Positions 1 to 7,460 of a stretch of 43,462 nt of DNA are shown piece after piece (position 1 is the first letter of the stretch; every line of letters begins with the position of its first letter). The notes under the pieces are model-generated. The model worked only from the letters and a program-made list of their open reading frames with translations. It was not told the DNA's origin and ran no database searches. Both the position numbers and the translations under genes were made by a program. The stretch spans positions 1 to 43,462 of the forward strand of contig CAJTTQ010000016.1 in the NCBI GenBank assembly GCA_910579145.1. Direction: 5' to 3'. The stretch comes from an uncultured Eubacterium sp. (GTDB lineage Bacteria > Bacillota > Clostridia > Lachnospirales > Lachnospiraceae).

Positions 1-306
1 CTTATACTACTATACAAGGAATTTCCCTCAAATACTTTATAAAAGGTTTTACCCTTCTATAGGGATTTTATACATATAGTGCTGGTCTCTTTAATCTTAC
101 CACATTTTGGCTATTCTTGGAAGAGAAAATCATGTCATTTTTTTCATATTCTTAAAAAATTTTTATAAAAATGGGAAAAAACCAGCTTTTTTATCATTTA
201 TGATAGCATAGAGTTGAGGATGAAGGAAGAAAAATGTGATAAAAATCGAAAATATTGACCGTACGTCTTAGATCCCGTCTTGTAAAATCAGTATGTTTAT
301 ACCAGT
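1..306. other. AT-rich stretch without recognisable gene
   Basis: These 306 bases are strongly AT-rich with short homopolymer runs, and no open frame of convincing length was found. No RNA gene, terminator or clear promoter could be supported. The 3' part leads into the decayed Rpn-type reading frame and may hold further remnants too eroded to recognise. Confidence 0.5.
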
Positions 307-585
307 ATGGAACTACGAAAACAGAAAGAAAGGCAAGTGGGGATATCGACAACGATAGAACGGCAACACCAGGAAGACTTTTACGGAAAGGGCGAGCCGG
401 TTTATCCGATTGAGAGAATTAACCTTGCCACAGGTAAATCTTTTGAAGATGGGGAGCATATCCTGTATGTGAATGGAGAACAGGCATCCGATATGAATTT
501 TGAACTAATCGCAGACCGGACACGGTATTTGAAAGAAAATCCGAAGGAAGTAACCCAATTGAAAGCAGACTGGGAAAACATCTAA
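307..585 (+). pseudogene. C-terminal remnant of Rpn-type PD-(D/E)XK nuclease/transposase
   Basis: A 92-residue frame resembling the far C-terminus of Rpn-family (recombination-promoting nuclease, 'PD-(D/E)XK nuclease family transposase') proteins. The pieces PVYPIERI, FEDGEHILYVNGE and ADRTRYLKE match the usual order: interaction with ERxI, then a (D/G)G.HIIYVN strand, then LAERVRYFKE. The segment that normally follows YVN, a GKLMHDF-type stretch, is missing, so an in-frame internal deletion has probably joined the two parts. The N-terminal nuclease domain is absent, so no catalytic activity is expected. There is no good ribosome binding site before the ATG. It may still be translated as a small protein. 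The assignment rests on motif recall and is moderately sure. Confidence 0.5.
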
Positions 586-612
586 ACATACAGATAAAAT
601 AAGCCCCAGATG

Positions 613-1131
613 TCACAAAACGAGCAAAACAGACGCAATCATCCCCGCCACGGTAGCAAACAGCGCCCCCGTCAGTGTATACCTCGTTTTCGTCACCTTT
701 GCCGTCATAAAATAAACACTCATCGTATAAAAGATCGTCTCCGAGCAGCTCATCAAAACCGAGGCTAACACCCCCAGGCTGCTGTCCGGGCCAAACTGCT
801 TATACACATCGAGCAAAAGGCTGGTCGCTGCGGAAGAAGAAAACATTTTTACCGTGACTAGCGGGACTAGCTCCGATGGAAAACCAAACACAGCCGTAAC
901 CGGTTTCAGCACGTTTGCTAAATATTCCAAACTCCCGGACTCACGCAGAACGCCGATCGCTATCATGAGTCCGATCAGAGTCGGCATGATCTTATATACC
1001 GTCCGGAAACCATCTGCCGCCCCTTCGATGAAGGCATCAAAAATATCCACTTTACTCAGCAGACCATATCCCGCGACCAAAAGAAGAACAAACGGAATCA
1101 TGCTGTCCGATAGATAATATAAAAACCTCAT
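613..1131 (-). CDS. spmB: Spore maturation protein B (SpmB)
   Basis: A 172-residue polytopic membrane protein of the nucleoside-recognition (Gate) family. The hydrophobic N-terminus (PFVLLLVAGYGLLSKVDIF), the central GFRTVYKIMPTLIGLMIAIG segment and the SSSAATSLLLDVYKQFGPDS / MSCSETIFYTMSVYF motifs are typical of SpmB. In Bacillus subtilis SpmA and SpmB act in the mother cell and are needed for normal dehydration of the spore core; the transported substrate is not settled. The gene starts 6 nt after spmA ends, so the two are co-transcribed, and the length is normal for the family. No terminator was seen downstream. Confidence 0.93.
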   Translation of the reverse strand: MRFLYYLSDSMIPFVLLLVAGYGLLSKVDIFDAFIEGAADGFRTVYKIMPTLIGLMIAIGVLRESGSLEYLANVLKPVTAVFGFPSELVPLVTVKMFSSSAATSLLLDVYKQFGPDSSLGVLASVLMSCSETIFYTMSVYFMTAKVTKTRYTLTGALFATVAGMIASVLLVL

Positions 1132-1137
1132 CCGTTC

Positions 1138-1722
1138 TCATCCTTTCCTGCTAAATTTTCTCGCCAGCACAGCAAACAGAACGCCCGCCGCCGTAGAGAT
1201 CAATGTCGCTACAAGCCCCATACCGATGATCGCGGTCGGGGATACCGAACCATACTGGCTGCGGTACGCAATAATATTGACCGGAATCAACTGCAGGGAT
1301 GAAATATTGATGATCAGGAACGTGCACATGTCGGCGCTCGCTATGTGGCTGCCCTTATTTAATTCTTTCATCTGTTCCATCGCCTTTAGCCCATAAGGAG
1401 TGGCCGCCCACCCCAGGCCCAGCACGTTTGCGATTATATTCGCCGCGATATATTCGTTGGCAGCATGATCTTTTGGAACTCCCGGAAACAAAAAACGCAG
1501 GGCCGGCCTGAGCGCCTTTGTCATGGCATCGATCAAACCAGCCTTTTTCGCTATGTTCATAATTCCCGTCCACATCGACATCACACCCAGCATAGCAATG
1601 CAGAGAGACACCGCCTCTTTGGACGAATCTATGGCCGCTGTCCCGGCAGCCCCGATCTTTCCTGTAAAAGCCGCCACGACGATACCCGCCAGCAGCATAA
1701 GTCCCCAAAGTTTATTCAGCAT
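1138..1722 (-). CDS. spmA: Spore maturation protein A (SpmA)
   Basis: A 194-residue membrane protein matching SpmA. It has an N-terminal hydrophobic helix, the segment SKEAVSLCIAMLGVMSMWTGIMNIAKKAG, and the conserved NEYIAANIIANVLGLGWAATPYGLKAMEQM region characteristic of the Gate domain. It acts with SpmB in the mother-cell compartment during spore core dehydration (known from B. subtilis). An AAGGA ribosome binding site lies about 11 nt before the ATG. A match to the sigma-E promoter consensus lies just upstream (1745-1773), which fits mother-cell expression. First gene of the spmA-spmB operon. Confidence 0.93.
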   Translation of the reverse strand: MLNKLWGLMLLAGIVVAAFTGKIGAAGTAAIDSSKEAVSLCIAMLGVMSMWTGIMNIAKKAGLIDAMTKALRPALRFLFPGVPKDHAANEYIAANIIANVLGLGWAATPYGLKAMEQMKELNKGSHIASADMCTFLIINISSLQLIPVNIIAYRSQYGSVSPTAIIGMGLVATLISTAAGVLFAVLARKFSRKG

Positions 1723-1744
1723 ATTTTCACGATCCTTTTTTAGC

Positions 1745-1773
1745 AGTGTATGAACCGAACCGGAAGAATATGA
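1745..1773 (-). promoter_or_regulatory. Sigma-E-type sporulation promoter for spmAB
   Basis: On the minus strand, TCATATT (-35, 1767-1773) is followed after 14 bp by CATACACT (-10, 1745-1752). This fits the B. subtilis sigma-E consensus KMATATT-N14/15-CATACANT at every position. It lies 22 bp before the spmA ATG, so the gene pair is predicted to be switched on in the mother cell early in sporulation. Confidence 0.8.
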
Positions 1774-1790
1774 AGAAAACCTATTAAAAC

Positions 1791-1819
1791 TTGAAAAAGC
1801 GTGTAAAATAATGTAGAAT
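1791..1819 (+). promoter_or_regulatory. Sigma-A-type promoter for the glycosyltransferase operon
   Basis: TTGAAA (1791-1796) and TAGAAT (1814-1819) are separated by 17 bp, about 45 bp before the first gene of the three-gene operon. It is divergent from the spmAB promoter. Confidence 0.6.
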
Positions 1820-1864
1820 GAATTATGATTCGTATTTAATTCAGAAAGGATTGGGGATAATAGA

Positions 1865-3355
1865 ATGAAGGAACTGAAAAAATATCAGAAAATAGCTCTC
1901 ATCACGCTATGCACACTGGCGTCTGTCAGTTTTTTATACGTTTACTACCATATCTGTAACGACAGTTATGATTTTAACATGTTTTTGCGCACGCTTTTTA
2001 CCGTGGCCATCAGTTTTACCGCATATTACTTTATCACGAAATTTCATGCGTTCTTTGAAAAACATTATATCAAGATCGTGGCAGCATTTTTAGGGCTCAT
2101 GCTCGTACTACAAATCATATTTGGTTATTTTCTGGAGATCACACCACAGTGGGATTTTGAAAATATTTATAAAGGCGCGATCAGCTGGGCGGAAACCGGA
2201 ACATTTCCAAACCCGAGCGATTACTTTTTTTATTTTCCAAATAATCTAGGCGGCATGTGGGTGCTTTCCATCATTTTTCGGATTGCCGGCCTCTTTCAGA
2301 TCCAGAATTATTCGATGGCCGCCACCGTTGTAAATGCCCTGCTGAATGTCACAATGATGCTGCTCTGCTTTTGCATCTGCCGCAAACTGGCTTCCCTAAA
2401 AACAGCTATTTTCGTACTGTTTATTTTTATGGTAAGCCTGCCTTCTTATTTTGGAGCGGCTGTTTTTTACACGGATGTTTTGACGATGATCTTCCCCGTC
2501 CTGTTTTATTATCTGTACCTGAAGCTGCGGGAAACACAAAACCGGAAATGGCAGATCCTCTATCTTATTCTAATGGGACTGACCGCTTGGATCGGCATGA
2601 CCATTAAGTTTACCGTCGTCATCATCGCGATCGCCATTGCCATCGAACTGGTCATCCGCCTCGAATTTAAACAGCTTCTCTTTGGTGCCCTCGTGATCGC
2701 GGCCATTTACATGATCTGTAATGCCTGCTTTTATCACATGATCTATTCGGATCATTTGGATCAGGAGATGTGTGAAAATATGAAACTTCCACCGATCCAC
2801 TGGGTGATGATGGGGTTACAGGGAGATGCCGATTACAGCGCCGACGACATTGCCTTTTCGAATGGTTTTGAGACACCTAAAGACCGCAATCCCGCTATCC
2901 TCGAGGAGATCAAACAGCGGATCTCCAATTACGGCGCATCTGGTCTGAAAGAACTGGCAACGAGAAAGGCAGTCAAATGTTTTTCCGATGGCACATATGA
3001 ATTAACAGCCTTCTTTTATCACGGCATGGCAAGGGAAACGGGACTTAATGAATATGTAACGGCAGATGGTGAACACTTTGAAACGTATCAGAGATTTTGC
3101 TCCGGCGTTTATCTCGGTTTTCTCTTCCTTATGATCATGGGCGGTTTCAGTAATATTTACCGTTATAAAAAAGGCGATGCCTCCGCTCTTTCATACCTCA
3201 CACCGCTTTTGTCCGTGTTTGGGCTTCTGCTCTTTTTGGTCATGTGGGAGGCACACGCGCGATACATCACAAATTACATTCCGCTCATATATATTAGCGC
3301 GGCAGTCGGCATGGAATATTTGTCTAACATACGTATTAAGCTCTTTCTTAAATAA
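1865..3355 (+). CDS. Polytopic membrane glycosyltransferase, GT39/ArnT-like
   Basis: A 496-residue protein with about 10-12 predicted membrane helices. After two N-terminal helices there is an extracytoplasmic loop, ITPQWDFENIYKGAISWAETG, with an acidic pair (WDFE) where GT-C enzymes of the dolichyl-phosphate-mannose protein mannosyltransferase type carry catalytic Asp/Glu. A large outer loop rich in charged residues follows at about 300-400. Such enzymes move a sugar from a polyprenyl phosphate donor to a surface polymer or lipid on the outer face of the membrane. The acceptor cannot be told. It heads an operon with a DUF6020-type membrane protein (54 nt downstream) and a DPM1-like GT2, the enzyme class that makes polyprenyl-phosphate sugars. 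The ATG is preceded by a GGGGAT-type site. Confidence 0.7.
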   Translation: MKELKKYQKIALITLCTLASVSFLYVYYHICNDSYDFNMFLRTLFTVAISFTAYYFITKFHAFFEKHYIKIVAAFLGLMLVLQIIFGYFLEITPQWDFENIYKGAISWAETGTFPNPSDYFFYFPNNLGGMWVLSIIFRIAGLFQIQNYSMAATVVNALLNVTMMLLCFCICRKLASLKTAIFVLFIFMVSLPSYFGAAVFYTDVLTMIFPVLFYYLYLKLRETQNRKWQILYLILMGLTAWIGMTIKFTVVIIAIAIAIELVIRLEFKQLLFGALVIAAIYMICNACFYHMIYSDHLDQEMCENMKLPPIHWVMMGLQGDADYSADDIAFSNGFETPKDRNPAILEEIKQRISNYGASGLKELATRKAVKCFSDGTYELTAFFYHGMARETGLNEYVTADGEHFETYQRFCSGVYLGFLFLMIMGGFSNIYRYKKGDASALSYLTPLLSVFGLLLFLVMWEAHARYITNYIPLIYISAAVGMEYLSNIRIKLFLK

Positions 3356-3409
3356 GAGAACGATAAAATAACAAGAAGGGATACACACCTTGTAGAAATG
3401 GGGGATATC

Positions 3410-5212
3410 ATGAAAATTTCTTTAAAAATCCAAGGAGTCCGGGGAAAAGTTATATGGGTTTTCCTTGTCCTTTTTTCCTTTTTGGGCGCGTGCGCGGCAG
3501 GGTATATCCTGCGCGGAGAAGCTCTGAATAACGGAGTCGGCATGTGCACGATCTGCGGCTTGCTGATCTATGCCGGCATGAGGCTGTTTTTCCAAAAAGA
3601 GGTCTGCACGATTCCTGTTTTGGATCTTGTCTTCGGATGCCTGGCCGCTCTTTTTCTGTGCATCGGCCGAACGGTCTACGACAGGCACAGCCTGGAGATC
3701 ATCGGGGAGCATCCGTTTTATGCGCTCGCCGTACTGCTCGGAGCCATACTGCTCATAACGGTTCTTTTCTCCTGTATCCGACTGTTACAGCCCTTTTGCA
3801 CAAGGTGGTTCAGAGAAAAGAAAACGGGGAAATGGGCACATCTTCTGGACGAGAAAAAGGAGCGCATCCGCTGGGCCGTGGCCGGAGGCATTTTGGTCAT
3901 TGTCTATCTGCTCTGCTACCTGTCCTATTATCCCGGCATATTTGGCTATGACGCCATCAATCAGACGTATCAGGTACTGGAGATCATCGACTGGAACAAC
4001 CACCATACCGTGATCCACACGTTCTTATGGAAATTGTGTCTGGCAGCCGGAGGCCAGGTTCCCGAACAGGGCATGATGATCTACACGTTTGCGCAGTTAC
4101 TGCTCGTGGTCGGCTGTTACCTGTATACGATACACTGGATGCGCCGCCGGAAATACCCGAGAGTACTCATAACGATTACGTATTTATACTACCTTCTCGT
4201 TCCGACGCTGCACGTTTTTTCCATTATCATGACAAAAGATATCCTCTTTTCGTGCTGTCTTTTGAATTATATTTTATCGGTAGCCGATCTTCACGGGACA
4301 AAAAGCCGGAGCAGTTTTATCCGCTGCTGCCTGTGGGGGAGCCTGGCCGCGCTGCTACGGAATAACATGATGATGGCCGCTATGGTCATGCTGCTCGTGG
4401 CCGTCTGCATCCGAAAATGGGATGAAGGGCGCATGGTCTGGAAGCAGTTTCTCATCGTCGCACTGGTCGGATTAGCTGTATTAAAAGGAGTCTATCCGGC
4501 GATCGGCGTCGTACAGGACGACAGCGTAAATGAATCCCTGTCCGTGCCATTCTCGCAGCTCGCCTATGTGTACCATAACAGCAAGGAAACACTTTCAGAG
4601 GGCGAGATCCGGCAGATCGAATCTTATCTGCCTAGCGTGGGATATTATAATCCCCGGTTTGCTGACACGATCAAATACGATTTTAACAGGGATCTCTACC
4701 AGCAGTCCTCCTCCAAGTTCTGGAGCCTGTACCTGAATATCGGTCTCCATCATGTCGAAGATTACCTTACTGCCTTTTTCGATCTGAACATCCCGTACTG
4801 GTATCCCCTCGCCGCATTTCCAGATCCGTATTCCGGCCGGGAATATATCGAAACAGGAATTGCTGAAATGGACGACCTGCCGCTCACTCTGGACAGTAAG
4901 CTGCCGGCGCTGCACGATTATTATGAATCGTTCGCAGACTTTGAGAATACGTTTATGAGAATACCAGTCTGCTACCTGTATTTTTCCCTGAGTTTTCCGG
5001 CTCTCAGCCTTTTTGTGGGCGCGTATCTGGCGATCTTAAACCGCCGGAAGGGCGCGTTATATCTCTATTTGATCCTAGGATTGTTCCTGGCTACCTACCT
5101 TTTGGGGCCGGTGTCCAATTTCCGCTATATTTATGTATTTTATCTGGCGTTTCCCGTATACTTCTTCGAGTTTACGAGAGAGCCTGAGAAGGAGAGATTA
5201 TGGACAAAATAG
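3410..5212 (+). CDS. DUF6020-family polytopic membrane protein
   Basis: About 600 residues with many hydrophobic helices. The central segment CYLSYYPGIFGYDAINQTYQV ... NNHHTVIHTF is the signature I associate with DUF6020 proteins, a group of GT-C-like membrane proteins in Firmicutes; the role is not established. The loop with Tyr-Pro-Gly, Asp and paired His resembles the outer catalytic loop of sugar-transferring GT-C enzymes, so a glycosyltransferase function is an inference. An ATG also exists at 3398, but the GGGGGAT ribosome binding site at 3400-3406 fits the ATG at 3410. Its 3' end overlaps the following GT2 gene by 13 nt, indicating translational coupling. Confidence 0.7.
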   Translation: MKISLKIQGVRGKVIWVFLVLFSFLGACAAGYILRGEALNNGVGMCTICGLLIYAGMRLFFQKEVCTIPVLDLVFGCLAALFLCIGRTVYDRHSLEIIGEHPFYALAVLLGAILLITVLFSCIRLLQPFCTRWFREKKTGKWAHLLDEKKERIRWAVAGGILVIVYLLCYLSYYPGIFGYDAINQTYQVLEIIDWNNHHTVIHTFLWKLCLAAGGQVPEQGMMIYTFAQLLLVVGCYLYTIHWMRRRKYPRVLITITYLYYLLVPTLHVFSIIMTKDILFSCCLLNYILSVADLHGTKSRSSFIRCCLWGSLAALLRNNMMMAAMVMLLVAVCIRKWDEGRMVWKQFLIVALVGLAVLKGVYPAIGVVQDDSVNESLSVPFSQLAYVYHNSKETLSEGEIRQIESYLPSVGYYNPRFADTIKYDFNRDLYQQSSSKFWSLYLNIGLHHVEDYLTAFFDLNIPYWYPLAAFPDPYSGREYIETGIAEMDDLPLTLDSKLPALHDYYESFADFENTFMRIPVCYLYFSLSFPALSLFVGAYLAILNRRKGALYLYLILGLFLATYLLGPVSNFRYIYVFYLAFPVYFFEFTREPEKERLWTK

Positions 5213-6153
5213 CCGTACTGATTCCCTGTTATAATGAAGCAGCTACGATCAAAAAAGTAGTTACCGATTTCAAACAAGCGTTACCCGAAGCTGTCATCTA
5301 TGTGTATGACAATAATTCTACAGATGATACGGTTAAACTCGCAGAGGAAGCCGGCGCCGTGATCCGCCACGAGTACAAGCAGGGGAAAGGTAACGTCATC
5401 CGCCGGATGTTCCGGGAAATCGATGCCGAAGTGTATGTCATGGCCGACGGCGACGACACGTACCCCGCAGATATGGCACCGGCACTGATCGCCTCGGTAC
5501 TAGAGCGGCAGGCCGATATGGTCGTGGGAGATCGTCTTTCGAGCACTTATTTTTCTGAAAATAAGCGGCGTTTCCACAACTTCGGGAACGACCTGGTGCG
5601 AAAATGTGTCAACTGGATCTTTCATTCATCGATACAGGATATTATGACCGGTTACCGCGCTTTCAGCTACCAGTTTGTTAAAACTTATCCCGTCACTTCG
5701 AAGGGATTTGAAATCGAGACCGAGATGAGTATTCACGCGGTCGAGAGGAACATGCAGATGGAAAATGTCGTCATCACATACCGTGACCGCCCGGACGGGA
5801 GCGAGTCCAAACTAAATACATGCTCCGATGGCGCCAAAGTCCTGATGACGATCCTTAGCCTGTACAAAAATTATAAACCGTTTCAGTTTTTCGGGAGCAT
5901 CGCGCTCGTACTCGCTTTGCTTAGTATGGGATTTTTTATTCCCGTGTTTTTGGATTACCTGAAAGTAGGCCTCGTCGAAAAATTCCCGACACTGTTCACA
6001 TGCGGGTTCGTCTTTATTATGGCAATGCTCCTGTTTTCGGTCGGTCTTATCCTTCAGACCCTGCGCCAGCGCGACCGGCAGGATTTTGAATTTAAGATGA
6101 TCATGGTAGAGAATATGAAAAATCGGACAAAACAGGCAGAACAGGCGGATTAA
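5200..6153 (+). CDS. Family 2 glycosyltransferase, DPM1-like, membrane-anchored
   Basis: A 317-residue GT2 enzyme. The N-terminal GT-A domain has VLIPCYNEAATI, DNNSTDDT, MADGDDTYP (the DXD-like metal site at about 84-87) and the acceptor region MTGYRAFS. Two membrane helices follow at about 228-250 and 263-285, and then a charged cytoplasmic tail. This layout is that of polyprenyl-phosphate hexose synthases, which load a sugar on undecaprenyl phosphate at the inner face. It overlaps the DUF6020 gene by 13 nt and its last codons overlap the convergent ywmB-like gene by 4 nt. It probably supplies the lipid-linked sugar used by the two membrane proteins encoded upstream. Confidence 0.85.
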   Translation: MDKIAVLIPCYNEAATIKKVVTDFKQALPEAVIYVYDNNSTDDTVKLAEEAGAVIRHEYKQGKGNVIRRMFREIDAEVYVMADGDDTYPADMAPALIASVLERQADMVVGDRLSSTYFSENKRRFHNFGNDLVRKCVNWIFHSSIQDIMTGYRAFSYQFVKTYPVTSKGFEIETEMSIHAVERNMQMENVVITYRDRPDGSESKLNTCSDGAKVLMTILSLYKNYKPFQFFGSIALVLALLSMGFFIPVFLDYLKVGLVEKFPTLFTCGFVFIMAMLLFSVGLILQTLRQRDRQDFEFKMIMVENMKNRTKQAEQAD

Positions 6154-6611
6154 AAATCGCCGTTATAAATAGGTACACCAAAATACACGATCGTTTTATC
6201 CTCATTTTCATCGTAAGTGACCGCAATGTTCATATTGATCGTTTTTCCGTTTACTTTTTTAATCAGCTGGATCCCGCTTGTAAATCCGTACGCCACATAG
6301 TAACCCCGTTCGGAATATTCTGACAAACGGGTTCCCCCCTCATATCCGAAAATGTTATCCGCGATCTTCCGCCTTTCCTCTGTTGAAAGGCGGCCGGGTA
6401 TTTTTCCCATGATCCAGCCGCCCTTCCGGCAGATTTCCCGCATATCACTGCTGCCTTCCTCGACCACAAGCTGATTTCTCGCAAACGCCTGTGTCACATC
6501 CGTCTGACGCACGAAAATCCTGGTCACGGCAATCTGGGCGAATACTACGATCCACAACGTACAGGCAACATATATCATAAATTTTACTTTTTTACTCATT
6601 TTTCCACTCAT
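6150..6611 (-). CDS. Short YwmB-like (DUF1779) membrane-anchored protein
   Basis: A 153-residue protein with an N-terminal membrane anchor or uncleaved signal (about residues 8-30), then a soluble extracytoplasmic part. The segments GRLSTEERRKIADNIF and RGYYVAYGFTSGI, and the closing strands INMNIAVTYDENEDKTIVYFGVPI, resemble the YwmB family (called 'TATA-box binding' only from fold similarity). YwmB proteins are usually longer, about 240 residues, so this is a short form or only a half. The function is unknown. A GGAGG site lies 8 nt before the ATG. The gene converges with the GT2 gene. The family call is moderate. Confidence 0.5.
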   Translation of the reverse strand: MSGKMSKKVKFMIYVACTLWIVVFAQIAVTRIFVRQTDVTQAFARNQLVVEEGSSDMREICRKGGWIMGKIPGRLSTEERRKIADNIFGYEGGTRLSEYSERGYYVAYGFTSGIQLIKKVNGKTINMNIAVTYDENEDKTIVYFGVPIYNGDF

Positions 6612-6643
6612 ACTACGAGCCTCCTTTTTTATTCCACCGTATT

Positions 6644-6689
6644 ATAAAAAAAGTTCTGATTTGTAATCATTATTCACAAATCAGAACTT
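6644..6689 (-). terminator. Rho-independent terminator reading on the minus strand
   Basis: A perfect 14-bp stem (6651-6664 with 6676-6689, arm AAGTTCTGATTTGT, 11-nt loop) is followed on the minus strand by seven T residues. It would stop minus-strand transcripts arriving from malQ, which cross the toxin-antitoxin locus as antisense RNA, before they enter the ywmB-like gene. Confidence 0.8.
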
Positions 6690-6743
6690 ACTTATACAAA
6701 AATTTGTCTTTTACGATTTTTCTTTTTTAAAAATAAAAACTAG

Positions 6744-6774
6744 TTGACTATTTTCTGTTCTATGGTATTATAAT
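6744..6774 (+). promoter_or_regulatory. Promoter of the type III antitoxin RNA and toxin
   Basis: TTGACT (6744-6749) and TATAAT (6769-6774) with a 19-bp spacer. The predicted start at about 6781 coincides with the start of the structured RNA segment. Type III systems have a single constitutive promoter before the antitoxin repeats, as here. Confidence 0.7.
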
Positions 6775-6780
6775 ATTAGA

Positions 6781-6890
6781 GGTGAGTCCTACCGATAAGT
6801 GGAAGTTGTAAAAGCGATGGAGCCGCTTATGAGTGACTCCACATTATGTGGCTATGCTTTGGGGCGTTTGACGTTCCGCGCATAGCCATA
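6781..6890 (+). ncRNA. Probable type III antitoxin RNA (ToxI/AntiQ-like) with terminator hairpin
   Basis: A non-coding segment between a strong promoter and the ToxN-like gene. It holds short GTGAGT/GAGT units about 48 nt apart (6782 and 6831), a small hairpin AAGCG/CGCTT (6812-6816 with 6824-6828), and a possible long-range pairing GTGGA/TCCAC (6799-6803 with 6838-6842), as expected for pseudoknotted antitoxin repeats. At 6850-6887 an 8-bp stem GGCTATGC/GCATAGCC with an inner GGGGCG/CGTTCC stem is placed where leaky terminators of type III systems control read-through into the toxin gene. Repeat identity is weak by eye, so the number and exact limits of the repeats are uncertain. Confidence 0.55.
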
Positions 6891-6911
6891 TTTATTAAGA
6901 TAAGGAGTTAT

Positions 6912-7460
6912 ATGAAACAAGAACGTTTAAACCTATATCGAATTGATATAAAATACATACGTAATCTTCATAACATAGACGACAGAGTATCTTCTGTATC
7001 ACCGCAGATTGGAAAACAGCATCGTATTTATGTCGGCATAGTTGTTATATGCAATGAGAAAAAGTATCTGATCCCACTCTCTCACCCTGTCGAAGAGCAT
7101 AAAAAAATGAAATCTAAAGCTGATTTTGACAAAATTACCGATAAACATGGCAAAACTATCGGGGTAATAAATTATAATCTAATGATTCCCATCGATGAAT
7201 CACAACTAATCAAAGTAGACTTACGGCCACATAAAAACGATCTCCCAAATGACAAATATTACAAGCAGCTGTGTATAGACGAGTTAGCCTGGTGTCGTAA
7301 AAATGCTGATACGATTATCAACAAAGCTAATTGCTTATATGCACTTTGCTCCGAACATTCCAATTATAAAGGCAAAAACAGATGCCTTAATTTTAGACGA
7401 TTAGAAATCGAATGTACTAAATACAACAAGAGGAAAAAATTGAAAGACGAACCCTCATAA
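6912..7460 (+). CDS. Type III toxin-antitoxin system toxin, ToxN/AbiQ family
   Basis: A 182-residue predicted endoribonuclease toxin. Diagnostic pieces in order are the N-terminal LYRIDIKYIRNLHNIDDRV, IYVGIVVICNEKKYLIPLSHP, then KMKSKADFDKI, and the highly typical HGKTIGVINYNLMIPI, followed by the helical YYKQLCIDELAWCRKN region. ToxN/AbiQ enzymes cleave mRNA and their own repeat RNA and are inhibited by binding the repeats; many act as abortive-infection phage defence. The ATG at 6912 follows AAGGAG with proper spacing. An in-frame upstream extension to 6846 would start inside the terminator hairpin and is rejected. Its last 6 nt overlap the convergent malQ end. AT content looks higher than in neighbouring housekeeping genes, in line with horizontal acquisition. 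Confidence 0.85.
   Translation: MKQERLNLYRIDIKYIRNLHNIDDRVSSVSPQIGKQHRIYVGIVVICNEKKYLIPLSHPVEEHKKMKSKADFDKITDKHGKTIGVINYNLMIPIDESQLIKVDLRPHKNDLPNDKYYKQLCIDELAWCRKNADTIINKANCLYALCSEHSNYKGKNRCLNFRRLEIECTKYNKRKKLKDEPS

Noticed and set aside
6846..6911. N-terminal extension of the ToxN-like protein
   Set aside because: These 22 codons run through the terminator hairpin, have no ribosome binding site and do not match the family start. The ATG at 6912 with AAGGAG is clear.
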